Shown piece after piece: positions 44,522 through 53,887 of a stretch of DNA of 64,000 bases. The DNA lies in assembly GCF_017641085.1 (NCBI RefSeq), contig NZ_JAEPPI010000001.1, forward strand, positions 1,240,001-1,304,000, in the 5' to 3' direction. The stretch comes from Gracilimonas sp. (lineage in GTDB: Bacteria; Bacteroidota; Rhodothermia; Balneolales; Balneolaceae). The stretch's first letter is position 1. Each line of letters begins with the position of its first letter. The notes below the pieces were generated by a model. It ran no database searches and was not told the origin of the DNA. It worked only from the letters and a program-made list of their open reading frames with translations. The translations under genes were made by a program, and so were the position numbers.

Positions 44522-44968
44522 ATGAGCACTTATACACAATTACTATATCAAATTGTTTTCAGTACCAAAAATAGGCAACCGGTGTTGACCAAAAAAAACA
44601 GAAAAGAGCTTTATAAATACATTTGGGGCATACTCAAGAATAAGCAATGTCATTTATATCAGATTAATGGGGTTGAAAACCATCTTCATATAATTACTCA
44701 TATTCATCCGACTGTAGCTATTTCTACTTTAGTTAAAGACATAAAATTGGCTAGTAGTAAGTTTATAAAGCAGAATCAATTGTTTACTGATTTTCAAGGT
44801 TGGCAGTCAGGCTACGGCGCCTTTACATATTCAATAAAGGCCAAAGATCAATTAATTGAGTATGTGAAAAACCAAGAAGAGCATCACAAACATTGTACCT
44901 TTTTAGAAGAATATAAAGCTCTTCTCAGTTACCATGGTATTTCTTTTGATGATCGTTATTTCCCCTAA
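44522..44968 (+). CDS. REP-associated tyrosine transposase (Y1, HUH superfamily)
   Basis: A 148-residue single-strand transposase of the IS200/TnpA-REP group. LYQIVFSTKNRQPVL near the start, the HUH pair in ENHLHIITHIHP (H54, H56) and the catalytic Tyr in IEYVKNQEEHH (Y114) are all present, so the active site is complete. ATG 44522 has AGGAAA just upstream. Such proteins nick hairpin-forming DNA; RAYTs are usually single-copy and spread small palindromes rather than themselves. Nothing shows it is degenerate. Confidence 0.92.
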   Translation: MSTYTQLLYQIVFSTKNRQPVLTKKNRKELYKYIWGILKNKQCHLYQINGVENHLHIITHIHPTVAISTLVKDIKLASSKFIKQNQLFTDFQGWQSGYGAFTYSIKAKDQLIEYVKNQEEHHKHCTFLEEYKALLSYHGISFDDRYFP

Positions 44969-44973
44969 TCATT

Positions 44974-45066
44974 AAACCCTTTTAGGGTTTATATATCCTT
45001 TCACTTTAGTTCCACAGGTTACGTTTCACTTTACCTGTGGCTATTTACATTTAATCCCTTCGGGAT
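44974..45066 (+). repeat. REP-like hairpin block downstream of the transposase
   Basis: AAACCCT/AGGGTTT with TTT loop (44974-44990, starting 5 bases after the transposase stop), CCACAGGT/ACCTGTGG (45012-45040, 13-base loop) and ATCCC/GGGAT with TTC loop (45054-45066). The left and right hairpins share the C3-4/G3-4 core. Confidence 0.78.
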
Positions 45067-45191
45067 AAATAAAGTGTTGGCTTGATTCAAAATATTGATG
45101 TTACCTTGAAAGGGTTTAAATACAAATTTCTCCCTATTACATTAACCGCCTCAATTATTATCTTCAAACAGAGTAATCAAATTATTTGCCC

Positions 45192-46067
45192 ATGATCCCA
45201 AAGGAAATCCTCAAAAAGATTCGTAAGCTTGAAATCCAGACTAAAGGTATCGTGAATACTTTATTTGGCGGGGAATATCAGTCTGCCTTTAAAGGCCGTG
45301 GAATGGAGTTCTCGGAAGTCCGGGCTTACACCTACGGGGATGATATCCGGCAAATCGACTGGAATGTTACGGCACGTACCGGGGACCCGTTCATTAAAGT
45401 ATTTGAGGAAGAGCGTGAGCAAACGCTCATGCTCTGTATAGATATCTCTCAAAGCGGAACCTTTGGAAGCCAAAGCCAAAGTAAAATGGATCTGGCCATT
45501 GAATTAGCCGCCGTGTTGGCTTTCAGTGCCATAAAAAACAGCGACAAAGTCGGTTTGGTTTTATTCAGCGACCATATCGAGAAAGTGGTTCCTCCCAAAA
45601 AAGGCCGGACGCACGTACTTCGTCTGATTCGGGAACTCTACACGACAAATCCTACCGGAACCGGCACAGACATTGCAGATGCACTCTCTTACATCAACAG
45701 GCTACTGGACCGCAGAGCTATTGTAGTATTAACCTCTGATTTTCAGGATAAGGATTTCGAAAAGCAGCTGCGCATTACCAATCAAAAACATGACCTGGTT
45801 AGCATTATTATTAACGATCATTTGGAGGATGAGCTTCCTGATGTAGGATTGGTAAAGATCAGGGATGCCGAAACCGGAGCTGAAAAAATGATTGATACCT
45901 CAAGCCGGAAAGTTCGTGAGGCTTACAAAATCCGCCGTATGGAACAGAAAGCCTACATACACGATAAGATGCTTAAAATGAAGATCGACGCCGTTGAGGT
46001 TCAAACCAACGAATCGTATGTGCAGCCCTTGATGAACTTCTTTAAGCGTCGGGGCAGCCGCTACTGA
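45192..46067 (+). CDS. DUF58 protein (Bat-cluster, VWA-like)
   Basis: A 291-residue protein with the DUF58 signature QSAFKGRGMEFSEVRAYTYGDDIRQIDWNVTARTGDPFIK in two conserved runs (residues ~32-70), then a degenerate von Willebrand A fold (LCIDISQSGTFGSQ, FSDHIEKVVPP, LTSDFQD). In Bacteroidota this gene normally follows a MoxR ATPase and precedes BatA/BatB VWA proteins involved in stress tolerance. Here the neighbour upstream is the RAYT element. ATG 45192 is preferred to the in-frame TTG at 45186. The stop abuts the convergent peptidase stop at TGATCA. Confidence 0.9.
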   Translation: MIPKEILKKIRKLEIQTKGIVNTLFGGEYQSAFKGRGMEFSEVRAYTYGDDIRQIDWNVTARTGDPFIKVFEEEREQTLMLCIDISQSGTFGSQSQSKMDLAIELAAVLAFSAIKNSDKVGLVLFSDHIEKVVPPKKGRTHVLRLIRELYTTNPTGTGTDIADALSYINRLLDRRAIVVLTSDFQDKDFEKQLRITNQKHDLVSIIINDHLEDELPDVGLVKIRDAETGAEKMIDTSSRKVREAYKIRRMEQKAYIHDKMLKMKIDAVEVQTNESYVQPLMNFFKRRGSRY

Positions 46068-47363
46068 TCAAGGTGCGGTAAATGAAGCTACCGTTGACTC
46101 CCCTGCCTCATCAATTTGGCTGAGCTGAAATTTCAGGTCTTCGATATGATTGAAAAATTGCTCCATTTGAGCACCCTCAATTGCTTTTGAAGGTGGCAGC
46201 TTAACTTTAAGCGGGTTTACAGGCTGGCCGTTTTTATAAATGCGGTAATCTAAATGCACGCCCGTTACCCTTCCGGTTTTTCCGACAAATCCTATTACCT
46301 GCCCTTGTTTTACTCGTTGTCCTGCACGTATTCCTTTAGCAAAACCATTCAAGTGTAAATATGCGGTTGTGTAGGTTCCGTTATGGCGGATTTTGACAAT
46401 ATTACCATTAGCCCCTCGATACTGGGCTTCAACCACTTCTCCATCCCCAACAGAAAGCACGGGTGTACCAAGCGGTGCTGCATAATCAACCCCATAATGA
46501 GGCATTCTCCTCTTAAGAACGGGATGGAAACGACTGTGTGAGAAGTTTGAACTTACTCTTTGTGAATACTTGAATGGTGCTTTCATCAGGGCTTTTTGTA
46601 CGCCGTTTCCTTCACTGTCGTAGTAGCCGGCCCGGTCGTCCGTTTCAAAAAAGAACGCATCGAAGGTTTCATTTTTATTGGTAAACTCTGCCGCCAGGAT
46701 TTTTCCAATTCCAAATGGTTCACCATCTACAAATTCTTCTTCATAAATCACCTTGAAACTGTCACCCGGGTATAAACGGAAGAAATCTATCTGCCAGGCA
46801 AAAATCTCGCTTAATCGGTATCCAAGAAGAGCACTTACATCCTGATCAACCAGCGTTTCATATAAAGAAGATTCAATGACACCGCTCGCCTCAGCAATAC
46901 GGGTGGTAACCTCTTTTTGGCCGGTTTTCACCGCTATCTCATTTCCCCACTCAAATACAACATAGTCGAGCGCATTGGTATGTAATATCAGTCGTTGGGC
47001 GTCTTTAGATTCCTTATCAAGATAGGTGATGTACTTCTGCCCGGGCTTTATTCTGTTGCTTTGAAAGACGCCCTTCGACTTTTGATTGATCTCATATATT
47101 GTTTGAGGTGAAACATCTAAATCCCTTAGAATCAGGTATAAACTCTCATTCCGCTTTACCCGGCCTTCCTCAACTTCAAGGTTGATGCGGTTGAACCCAT
47201 ATGGATCAAGCTGCACCCCTTCCGAAATCTCGACCATATTATCCGGTGAAATTACCAGCTCAGGCAATTCTGCATTTTTGTTTGAATAGAGTGTCAGGGA
47301 AAGTGTCGCAATCAGACAAAACACACCAATTCCCAAACCCAACTTCATACCACTATTAACCAT
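46068..47363 (-). CDS. M23-family peptidoglycan peptidase
   Basis: A 431-residue LytM-type endopeptidase with an N-terminal anchor (KLGLGIGVFCLIATLSLTLY). Residues ~60-110 form an SH3b/LysM-like region with an OapA-type feel (SLYLILRDLDVSPQTIYEI). The M23 domain (~290-400) has HSRFHPVLKRRMPHYGVDYAAPLGTPV, the metal ligands H and D in RMPHYGVDYA, and TTAYLHLNGFAKG followed by GKTGRVTGVHLDYRIY with HLD/H as the second ligand set. It would cleave peptidoglycan cross-links in the periplasm. ATG 47363; a second Met follows 5 codons later. The gene is opposite to its Bat-cluster neighbours. Confidence 0.9.
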   Translation of the reverse strand: MVNSGMKLGLGIGVFCLIATLSLTLYSNKNAELPELVISPDNMVEISEGVQLDPYGFNRINLEVEEGRVKRNESLYLILRDLDVSPQTIYEINQKSKGVFQSNRIKPGQKYITYLDKESKDAQRLILHTNALDYVVFEWGNEIAVKTGQKEVTTRIAEASGVIESSLYETLVDQDVSALLGYRLSEIFAWQIDFFRLYPGDSFKVIYEEEFVDGEPFGIGKILAAEFTNKNETFDAFFFETDDRAGYYDSEGNGVQKALMKAPFKYSQRVSSNFSHSRFHPVLKRRMPHYGVDYAAPLGTPVLSVGDGEVVEAQYRGANGNIVKIRHNGTYTTAYLHLNGFAKGIRAGQRVKQGQVIGFVGKTGRVTGVHLDYRIYKNGQPVNPLKVKLPPSKAIEGAQMEQFFNHIEDLKFQLSQIDEAGESTVASFTAP

Positions 47364-47516
47364 GTATCAACTGTAGATTAAATATTTCGGAAAATAATAA
47401 GGATTAATACCCTACTTTCATAAAAATGAGATGCACCTTACTTTTGCAAAATATTTACAACTCATTGTTATATTTTCAGGCTGTTAAGTTCAATTAAGAT
47501 ATTATTTTCAATTTTA

Positions 47517-48515
47517 ATGAAAATCACCCTGTTGAGGCTCCGCGCTTTACGACTATCCTTTTTGTTGGTTACATGTTTATGCTCGGCGCAGGTTTTCGCT
47601 CAAAGTGTGAATACCCGGGTCACTGCCGATTCCCTTACCATCGGTGAAGTATTTGAATACTCCATTGCCATTCAATTTGACCGGGAGTACCAAAACGTCC
47701 AGTACCCGGACACAAATTCCTTCCCTTCCTCTCTTGAGCTATTAGGCCGGCAACAATTTCGTACATCTGATTTTTCAGACAGCCTGGTTTATACACTACA
47801 GTACTTTAATAATGAGGATGTGCAAATTTCTTCGATGCCCATTACCCTTTACGGGACGAATGACTCTTCCACGGTGTTTACTGATCCGGTTTCCCTCTAT
47901 TTTAAAACGGTAGTAGCTGCAGGAGATACTACCTTAAAGCCCATGAAACCTAATTTTGCTTTTCCTCGTCCATGGTGGCCATGGGTACTGGCGGGCTTAG
48001 CTCTTGCCGGATTTTTGCTCTGGTGGTTTAAATTCAGAGATCAGGAGAAAACAGAAAGCGTTGATCCTGAACCTCAGATTGAGCCATTTTACAATCCACT
48101 GGAAGAATTGGAAAAGCAATTGCTGGTAATCAAGAATGAATCAAAAGTGGCTGATACCAAGAACTTCAAACTCTTTTACAGTGAAGTGGGTGATGCCATC
48201 CGTGCCTATTTTGAAGATTTGTACAACATACCTGCCCTTGAGTGTACTTCCAGTGAGTTACTGCGCTACCTGGATGCCTATGGTGTAGATGATACCCTCA
48301 CCGAGAAAACCCGGCTTATTTTGAGAAAAGCGGATCTGGTAAAATTCGCTAAATACACCCCAACTCTTGAAGATGCCTGGCAGACCTATGATAACGCCCT
48401 TGAATTCCTTGAGCGGGCAAAACTGGCTGATTCAGCGCGCATTGGAAGGCTTAAAGCAAAATACAATCAGCAATTCATGATCACACCAACCCAAAAAGAT
48501 CAGGGTGAAGACTGA
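47517..48515 (+). CDS. Membrane protein of the Bat cluster (DUF4381-like)
   Basis: A 332-residue protein with a signal sequence (LLVTCLCSAQVFAQ), an exported beta domain of ~125 residues, one membrane helix near 155-170 (WWPWVLAGLALAGFLLWWF) and a cytoplasmic helical tail with KLFYSEVGDAIRAYFEDLYN and CTSSELLRYLDAYGVDD. This layout is that of the small membrane protein found between DUF58 and BatA genes. No enzyme motif is seen. Its stop overlaps the VWA gene start by one base, so translation is coupled. ATG 47517. Confidence 0.8.
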   Translation: MKITLLRLRALRLSFLLVTCLCSAQVFAQSVNTRVTADSLTIGEVFEYSIAIQFDREYQNVQYPDTNSFPSSLELLGRQQFRTSDFSDSLVYTLQYFNNEDVQISSMPITLYGTNDSSTVFTDPVSLYFKTVVAAGDTTLKPMKPNFAFPRPWWPWVLAGLALAGFLLWWFKFRDQEKTESVDPEPQIEPFYNPLEELEKQLLVIKNESKVADTKNFKLFYSEVGDAIRAYFEDLYNIPALECTSSELLRYLDAYGVDDTLTEKTRLILRKADLVKFAKYTPTLEDAWQTYDNALEFLERAKLADSARIGRLKAKYNQQFMITPTQKDQGED

Positions 48516-49510
48516 TGGAATTTGCGAACCCTCAATGGTTTTGGGCGTTACTGGTTCTGCCGGTTATCATTGGGTTGTACCTGTATCGGTACTTTGCCCA
48601 TAAACAGGCTACCCTCTCCTTTTCATCGCTTGAACTGCTGGAGGATTTACCCGGAAACTGGAAATCACACCTCCATTGGGTTCAGGCATTCTTCCTTTGG
48701 GCAGGAATCGGCTTTTTGATTATTGCGCTTGCGCGACCTCAGGAACGGCTGACCACCGTTGAACGCAATGCCGAAGGAATTGATATCGTGCTCGTATTGG
48801 ATATGTCCACCTCAATGCGGGCTGAAGATTTAAAACCCAACCGCTTTGAAGCGGCCCGGAATGTGGCCAAGAGCTTTGTTGACAAGCGTAATTCTGACCG
48901 AATCGGGCTGGTTACTTTTGCCATGAAAAGTTTCACTGTAGTTCCACCTACTCTCGATTACCGATTGCTCAAAAGCTTACTCGATGATCTGGAAATGGGC
49001 GTTATTGAGGACGGCACGGCCATTGGGATGGGAATTGCTACCGCTATAAACCGGTTGAAAGAAAGTGAAGCTGAAAGTAAGGTTATCATCTTACTTACTG
49101 ATGGCCAGAATAATGCCGGTGAGATTGATCCTGTTACCGCAGCCGATCTGGCTGTGACGTACGGCATTAAGATATACACTATTGGTGCCGGAACCCGGGG
49201 AACAGCTCCTTATCCTATTCAGGACCCGATTTTCGGACGAAGATATCAAAACATTCAGGTGAATATTGACGAGGAGATGCTTACACAGGTGGCAAACTTA
49301 ACAGATGGCAAATACTTTCGGGCAACCGATTCTGAACAGCTTGAAAACATTTATGCTGAAATTGACGAGCTCGAAAAATCAGAGGTGGAAGAACTCATCT
49401 ATACCGATTATGAAGATTTATACGCCCGTTACCTGGGGCTTTCCCTTGGATTTCTGTTTCTCAGCTTCCTGCTCAGCAAAACCATTTTAAACGGGATTGA
49501 AAACTCCTGA
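48515..49510 (+). CDS. VWA-domain protein BatA
   Basis: A 331-residue protein with membrane helices at the N-terminus (FWALLVLPVIIGLYLY; WVQAFFLWAGIGFLIIALA) and C-terminus (YLGLSLGFLFLSFLLSKTIL) and a von Willebrand A domain between. The MIDAS residues are visible: IVLVLDMSTSM (DxSxS), the Thr in EDGTAIGMGIA and the Asp in ILLTDGQNNAG. It fits BatA of aerotolerance/stress clusters. BatB and further genes do not follow; the next gene is mfd after 113 bases. The start overlaps the previous stop. Confidence 0.9.
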   Translation: MEFANPQWFWALLVLPVIIGLYLYRYFAHKQATLSFSSLELLEDLPGNWKSHLHWVQAFFLWAGIGFLIIALARPQERLTTVERNAEGIDIVLVLDMSTSMRAEDLKPNRFEAARNVAKSFVDKRNSDRIGLVTFAMKSFTVVPPTLDYRLLKSLLDDLEMGVIEDGTAIGMGIATAINRLKESEAESKVIILLTDGQNNAGEIDPVTAADLAVTYGIKIYTIGAGTRGTAPYPIQDPIFGRRYQNIQVNIDEEMLTQVANLTDGKYFRATDSEQLENIYAEIDELEKSEVEELIYTDYEDLYARYLGLSLGFLFLSFLLSKTILNGIENS

Positions 49511-49623
49511 ACGTTTTATCGGTTACTTCCCTTTCCATGAATCCAAATATTCTATTTCGATTGCCAATCGGGCCGGAATCAGCGTATCTTTAATCACAAA
49601 TTTTCAGGCACCAAAAGCTATTC

Positions 49624-52600
49624 ATGAGTATATCTTCAATTAAAGGTCAACTTCAGAAAAACGGGATTTTTGATCGTGTATATGAGGAGATTTCCAATCA
49701 GAAAAAACTCACCCTTAAGAAAAGCATTGGTGCACTCAACAGCTTTTTACTAAATGCACTTTCTTCCCGAAAAAAGAATGTGTTGGTGATTTCCGAAACA
49801 GATGAAGGAGCCCGGTTTCTTAAAGCCGACCTGGATGTAATCAGTAATGAAAACCCGGTCATCTTATTCCCCTCCTCCAATAAGAAACCATATGACCGAC
49901 AACAACTTAAAGACACCAGCTTATTAGTTCAGCGGTCTGAGGCCCTTCAAGCTATTTCTGATCATGAGTCGAAGGTTGTTATTACTTCGGTGGAAGCTAT
50001 CGGAGAGAAAATCGCTCCGCCCTCCACCTTAAATGAAGTTAGTCTGGTACTGGAAAAAGGTCAGGAAGTGGACCTGGAAAAGTTTAGGGAGCAGCTTGTG
50101 GATCAGGGATATAGCCCCGTTAAGTTTGTGGACGAGCCCGGTGAGTTTGCCGTTCGCGGAGGTATCCTGGATGTATTTCCCTATTCCGGAGAATATCCTT
50201 TGCGGCTTGAGTTCTTTGGGGATGAATTGGATACCATTCGTGAATTTGATGCCGATTCTCAGCGATCGATTGCTTTTCTGAATCAGGCTCGCATCATACC
50301 GGATCTTACCAACCTCCCGGAAACAGAGAAATCAAGCTTTCTCTCCTATTTCGATGAAGAAACACTGCTGGTTACCTCTAACAAGGACTTGATTGTATCA
50401 GAGATTGGGAAAAACTACGAAACGGCCGTTGAAGCTTTTGACGAACATGAAGCCGATGATGATTTATCGCTTCCTGAGGAGCTTTATCTTTCAGAAGATG
50501 TATTTGAGGGTGAATTGGGTAAATTTACCCATCAGCTGTTTGTAGCTAATGTTGGCGCATCAGAAAAAGCGGACAAAACCCTTACGCTGGAAACCAAGCC
50601 CCAGCCTGACTTTCACGGTAATTTTAAACTATTACGTGAGAATATCACTAAGAACTCTTCAAATGGTCTGAATACCATTATTCTTTGTGATAACGAAGGC
50701 CAAAGAGTCCGTTTTGAAGAACTTCTTGGAGAGGCCAGCCAGGAGTTTAAATATCTGCTGGTGGTAGAAACGCTTCACGAGGGTTTTATCTATGAACCCG
50801 CTAAATTAGCCGTTTATACGGATCACCAGATCTTTAACCGATACCATCGCCCAAAAACCAAGAGAAGACGCTTCCATGGCGGAATTTCCTTTAAAGAACT
50901 GAAGGATTTGAGTCTCGGTGACTTCGTGGTCCATGTAGATTATGGAATCGGCAAGTTTATGGGGTTCAAAAAGATCAACGTAAAAAATACGGAACAGGAA
51001 GTTGTAGTTCTTCAATACAAGGATGATTCCACCCTTTACGTAAACGTAACCAGCCTTCATAAACTGCAAAAATACTCCGGCAAAGAAGGAACTGCTCCCC
51101 GTATTACCAAACTGGGTTCGGGTGCCTGGGCTCGCAAAAAAGCGCAGACCAAGAAGAAAGTTAAAGACATTGCCCGCGAGCTTATCCAATTGTACGCCAA
51201 GAGAAAAGCGGAAACAGCTCACGACTTTTCACCGGATAATGAATGGCAAACAGAACTTGAAGCCAATTTTGAATTTGAGGAAACTCCGGATCAGTACGAT
51301 GCCATTGAAGCCGTTAAGAATGATATGGAAAGTAAGCATCCAATGGACCGGCTTGTTTGTGGAGATGTTGGATTTGGAAAAACAGAAGTCGCCGTTCGCG
51401 CTGCCTTTAAAGCTGTACTCGATCATAAGCAGGTGGCCGTGCTTGTCCCCACTACCATCCTGGCTGAGCAGCATGCCAAAACGTTTATGCGGCGAATGGA
51501 GAAGTTTCCCGTACGGATAGAAGCCCTCTCCCGCTTCAGAACTTCCAAAGAGCAAAAGGAATCCATTAAAAAGCTCAAGAAAGGCGAACTGGATATTGTG
51601 ATTGGCACACACCGATTACTGTCGAAAGATGTTGAATTTAAAGACCTGGGACTCATCATTGTGGATGAAGAGCAACGGTTCGGGGTTTCAGCTAAAGAAA
51701 AACTCAAAAACTTCCGGGCCTCTGTGGATGTCCTCACCCTTACCGCCACGCCCATCCCCAGAACACTGCAATTCTCACTGATGGGTGCTCGTGACCTCAG
51801 CGTCATCAATACCCCACCGCCAAACCGACAACCTGTTTACACAGAAATACACAGCTTTGACGAAGAGCTGATCCGGGATGCAATTTTGCAGGAAATATCC
51901 CGGGGCGGACAAGTGTTCTTCATTCATAATCGGGTCAAGAATATTGAAGAGATAGCAGAGATGGTAAGACGGCTTGCCCCCGATATAAGGGTGCGGTACG
52001 GTCATGGACAAATGACTGGCTCCCAATTAGATAAGATAATCACCGATTTCTATCAGCATAAGTTTGATGTGCTGGTTTCCACCAACATTGTGGAGAATGG
52101 AATTGACATTGCCAATGCAAATACCATCATCATCAACCAGGCCAATAATTTCGGATTGGCTGAGCTTCACCAGTTACGGGGAAGAGTCGGGCGATCGAAC
52201 CGAAAAGCCTTCTGTTATCTTATAACCAACCCCATCCAAACCCTAAGTACGGAAGCCAGGAAACGACTTTTAGCCCTGGAAGAGTTTTCTGATCTCGGAT
52301 CCGGTTTCAATATTGCCATGCGTGATCTTGATATCCGCGGAGCGGGTGATATATTGGGGGCCGAACAAAGTGGCTTTATTAACGACATCGGCTTTGATCT
52401 GTACACCAAGATTCTGAATGATGCCGTCAAAGAGCTAAAACAGTCCGAATTCAGTGATATGTTCGATGATGTGGAAATTGAAGTTGAATTACCTGAAACT
52501 ACAGTAGAATTTGATGAAACCGCCCTCCTGCCTCAAAATTACGTGTCGGACAATGTTGAGCGCCTGAATCTGTACCGCAAACTCTCGCAGGCTAATACCG

Positions 52601-52968
52601 AGAAAGAGATTGAAGAATGGAAAGATGAAATTGTTGACCGCTTTGGTCCTGCCCCCAAAGAAGCCAAATATCTTATCCTGGCAAGCAAAATTCGGTTATT
52701 TGCCTCCCGGAACTTCTTCACAAAAGTTACTATCCGGGCTGATCGTATGTGGCTGGTTTGTCCAAAACAGGAAACAGAAATGGGAGCAAACTTCTTTGAT
52801 TCCGGTAAATTTCAGGATATTCTTGAGAAACTGGAAGTTACCAAGAAAGACAAGTTTCAAGTGGTTCAAAAGAAAGATACTGTACGCTTCGTAGTACAGG
52901 ATATCCCAGACATTGAATCCGCATATGAATACCTTAAAGAATTGGCTATGAGTGAGTTGCATGCCTGA
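49624..52968 (+). CDS. mfd: Transcription-repair coupling factor
   Basis: Removes stalled RNA polymerase at lesions and recruits UvrA. The 1114-residue product has the UvrB-like N-terminal module (EPGEFAVRGGILDVFPYSGE), the RNA-polymerase-interacting domain (LGDFVVHVDYGIGKFMGF, VVVLQYKDDSTLYVNV), superfamily 2 helicase motifs (MDRLVCGDVGFGKTEVAVRAA, VPTTILAEQH, IIVDEEQRFGV, TLTATPIPRTLQ), the translocation block VSTNIVENGIDIANANT with QLRGRVGRS, and a C-terminal domain. All core motifs are intact. The start ATG 49624 gives MSISSIKGQL. Its end overlaps the next gene by 8 bases. Confidence 0.96.
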   Translation: MSISSIKGQLQKNGIFDRVYEEISNQKKLTLKKSIGALNSFLLNALSSRKKNVLVISETDEGARFLKADLDVISNENPVILFPSSNKKPYDRQQLKDTSLLVQRSEALQAISDHESKVVITSVEAIGEKIAPPSTLNEVSLVLEKGQEVDLEKFREQLVDQGYSPVKFVDEPGEFAVRGGILDVFPYSGEYPLRLEFFGDELDTIREFDADSQRSIAFLNQARIIPDLTNLPETEKSSFLSYFDEETLLVTSNKDLIVSEIGKNYETAVEAFDEHEADDDLSLPEELYLSEDVFEGELGKFTHQLFVANVGASEKADKTLTLETKPQPDFHGNFKLLRENITKNSSNGLNTIILCDNEGQRVRFEELLGEASQEFKYLLVVETLHEGFIYEPAKLAVYTDHQIFNRYHRPKTKRRRFHGGISFKELKDLSLGDFVVHVDYGIGKFMGFKKINVKNTEQEVVVLQYKDDSTLYVNVTSLHKLQKYSGKEGTAPRITKLGSGAWARKKAQTKKKVKDIARELIQLYAKRKAETAHDFSPDNEWQTELEANFEFEETPDQYDAIEAVKNDMESKHPMDRLVCGDVGFGKTEVAVRAAFKAVLDHKQVAVLVPTTILAEQHAKTFMRRMEKFPVRIEALSRFRTSKEQKESIKKLKKGELDIVIGTHRLLSKDVEFKDLGLIIVDEEQRFGVSAKEKLKNFRASVDVLTLTATPIPRTLQFSLMGARDLSVINTPPPNRQPVYTEIHSFDEELIRDAILQEISRGGQVFFIHNRVKNIEEIAEMVRRLAPDIRVRYGHGQMTGSQLDKIITDFYQHKFDVLVSTNIVENGIDIANANTIIINQANNFGLAELHQLRGRVGRSNRKAFCYLITNPIQTLSTEARKRLLALEEFSDLGSGFNIAMRDLDIRGAGDILGAEQSGFINDIGFDLYTKILNDAVKELKQSEFSDMFDDVEIEVELPETTVEFDETALLPQNYVSDNVERLNLYRKLSQANTEKEIEEWKDEIVDRFGPAPKEAKYLILASKIRLFASRNFFTKVTIRADRMWLVCPKQETEMGANFFDSGKFQDILEKLEVTKKDKFQVVQKKDTVRFVVQDIPDIESAYEYLKELAMSELHA

Positions 52969-53887
52969 CCTTAGTACATATATAGATCTTATTAAACAAG
53001 GTAATGTCGTAGCATTTCCAACCGAAACGGTGTACGGTCTTGGAGCGGATGCCTGGAATCCCACGGCCATCCAGAAGATATTTTCCATTAAAGGCCGTCC
53101 TTCTGACAACCCGTTGATTGTTCATGTTTCTGAGGAAGAGCAAGTGCATGAATTTTCTGATCAAATTCCGGATTCAGCACATGTTTTGATCGAAGAGTTC
53201 TGGCCCGGACCTCTTTCCCTGGTGTTACCCAAAAAGCCTGAAGTTTTGGATGCCGTCACCGCCGGTTTGGATACCGTAGCCATTCGAATGCCTGATCACG
53301 ACATTGCGCTGGAATTTATTTCCGAAACCGGGCCGTTGGTCGCACCCAGTGCGAATAAATCTGGCAGACCCAGCCCTACTAAAGCAGAGCACGTGAAGGC
53401 TGATTTTGGAGATGATTTTCCGGTTATCGATGGAAAAGCAACGAAAGTAGGGTTGGAATCAACGGTTCTGGATTTGACGGGCGATCAGCCTGAAATCCTT
53501 CGTCCGGGAAGCATCAGCCGCAAACAGATTGAAGACGTATTGGGTTTTACTGTCCATGAATCCTTCTTTGCGCATATGGAACGACCTAAGAGTCCGGGAC
53601 AGAAGTATTCCCATTATAAACCAAAGGCAGAGGTACGCTGGCTGGAAGTTCTGGAAAAAACTGATGATCCAGAGTGCCTCTATCTGCTTTTAAGCTCTGA
53701 TGTTTACGATTCGGTCAACATCATCGATTTCAACAACGATTTAGACCGCTTAGCCCGGCAGATATACGACCGATTCCGTCAGGCTGATATTGAAGGATAC
53801 TCGGCAGTAGCCATTGAGAACTTTCAGGATATGGATCATCCTATTATACCGGCTCTGTTAAATAGAGTACAGAAAGCTATCGGTTAG
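52961..53887 (+). CDS. Threonylcarbamoyl-AMP synthase, Sua5 type
   Basis: Makes threonylcarbamoyl-AMP, the precursor of t6A37 in tRNAs that read ANN codons. The YrdC domain (about residues 1-200) shows VVAFPTETVYGLGADAW, IKGRPSDNPLIVHV, FWPGPLSLVLPKK, VAIRMPDH and APSANKSGRPSPT. The extra C-terminal domain with SPGQKYSHYKPKAEV makes it the longer Sua5 form (308 residues), not the short TsaC. ATG 52961 lies inside the last codons of mfd, so the genes are coupled; a GTG 9 bases upstream is an alternative. It converges with the M42 peptidase, overlapping by 4 bases. Confidence 0.93.
   Translation: MPDLSTYIDLIKQGNVVAFPTETVYGLGADAWNPTAIQKIFSIKGRPSDNPLIVHVSEEEQVHEFSDQIPDSAHVLIEEFWPGPLSLVLPKKPEVLDAVTAGLDTVAIRMPDHDIALEFISETGPLVAPSANKSGRPSPTKAEHVKADFGDDFPVIDGKATKVGLESTVLDLTGDQPEILRPGSISRKQIEDVLGFTVHESFFAHMERPKSPGQKYSHYKPKAEVRWLEVLEKTDDPECLYLLLSSDVYDSVNIIDFNNDLDRLARQIYDRFRQADIEGYSAVAIENFQDMDHPIIPALLNRVQKAIG

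Larger units (their letters stand above)
44421..45120 (+). mobile_element. RAYT transposase element with flanking hairpins
   Basis: A Y1/HUH transposase gene sits between two blocks of short perfect hairpins. Left block: AATCCT/AGGATT (44424-44438), CTCCGGGT/ACCCGGAG (44451-44469), AACCCC/GGGGTT (44492-44506). Right block: AAACCCT/AGGGTTT (44974-44990), CCACAGGT/ACCTGTGG (45012-45040), ATCCC/GGGAT (45054-45066). These resemble REP-like sequences linked to RAYT genes. The outer edges are estimated from the hairpins; no terminal repeat or target duplication was identified. Confidence 0.7.
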
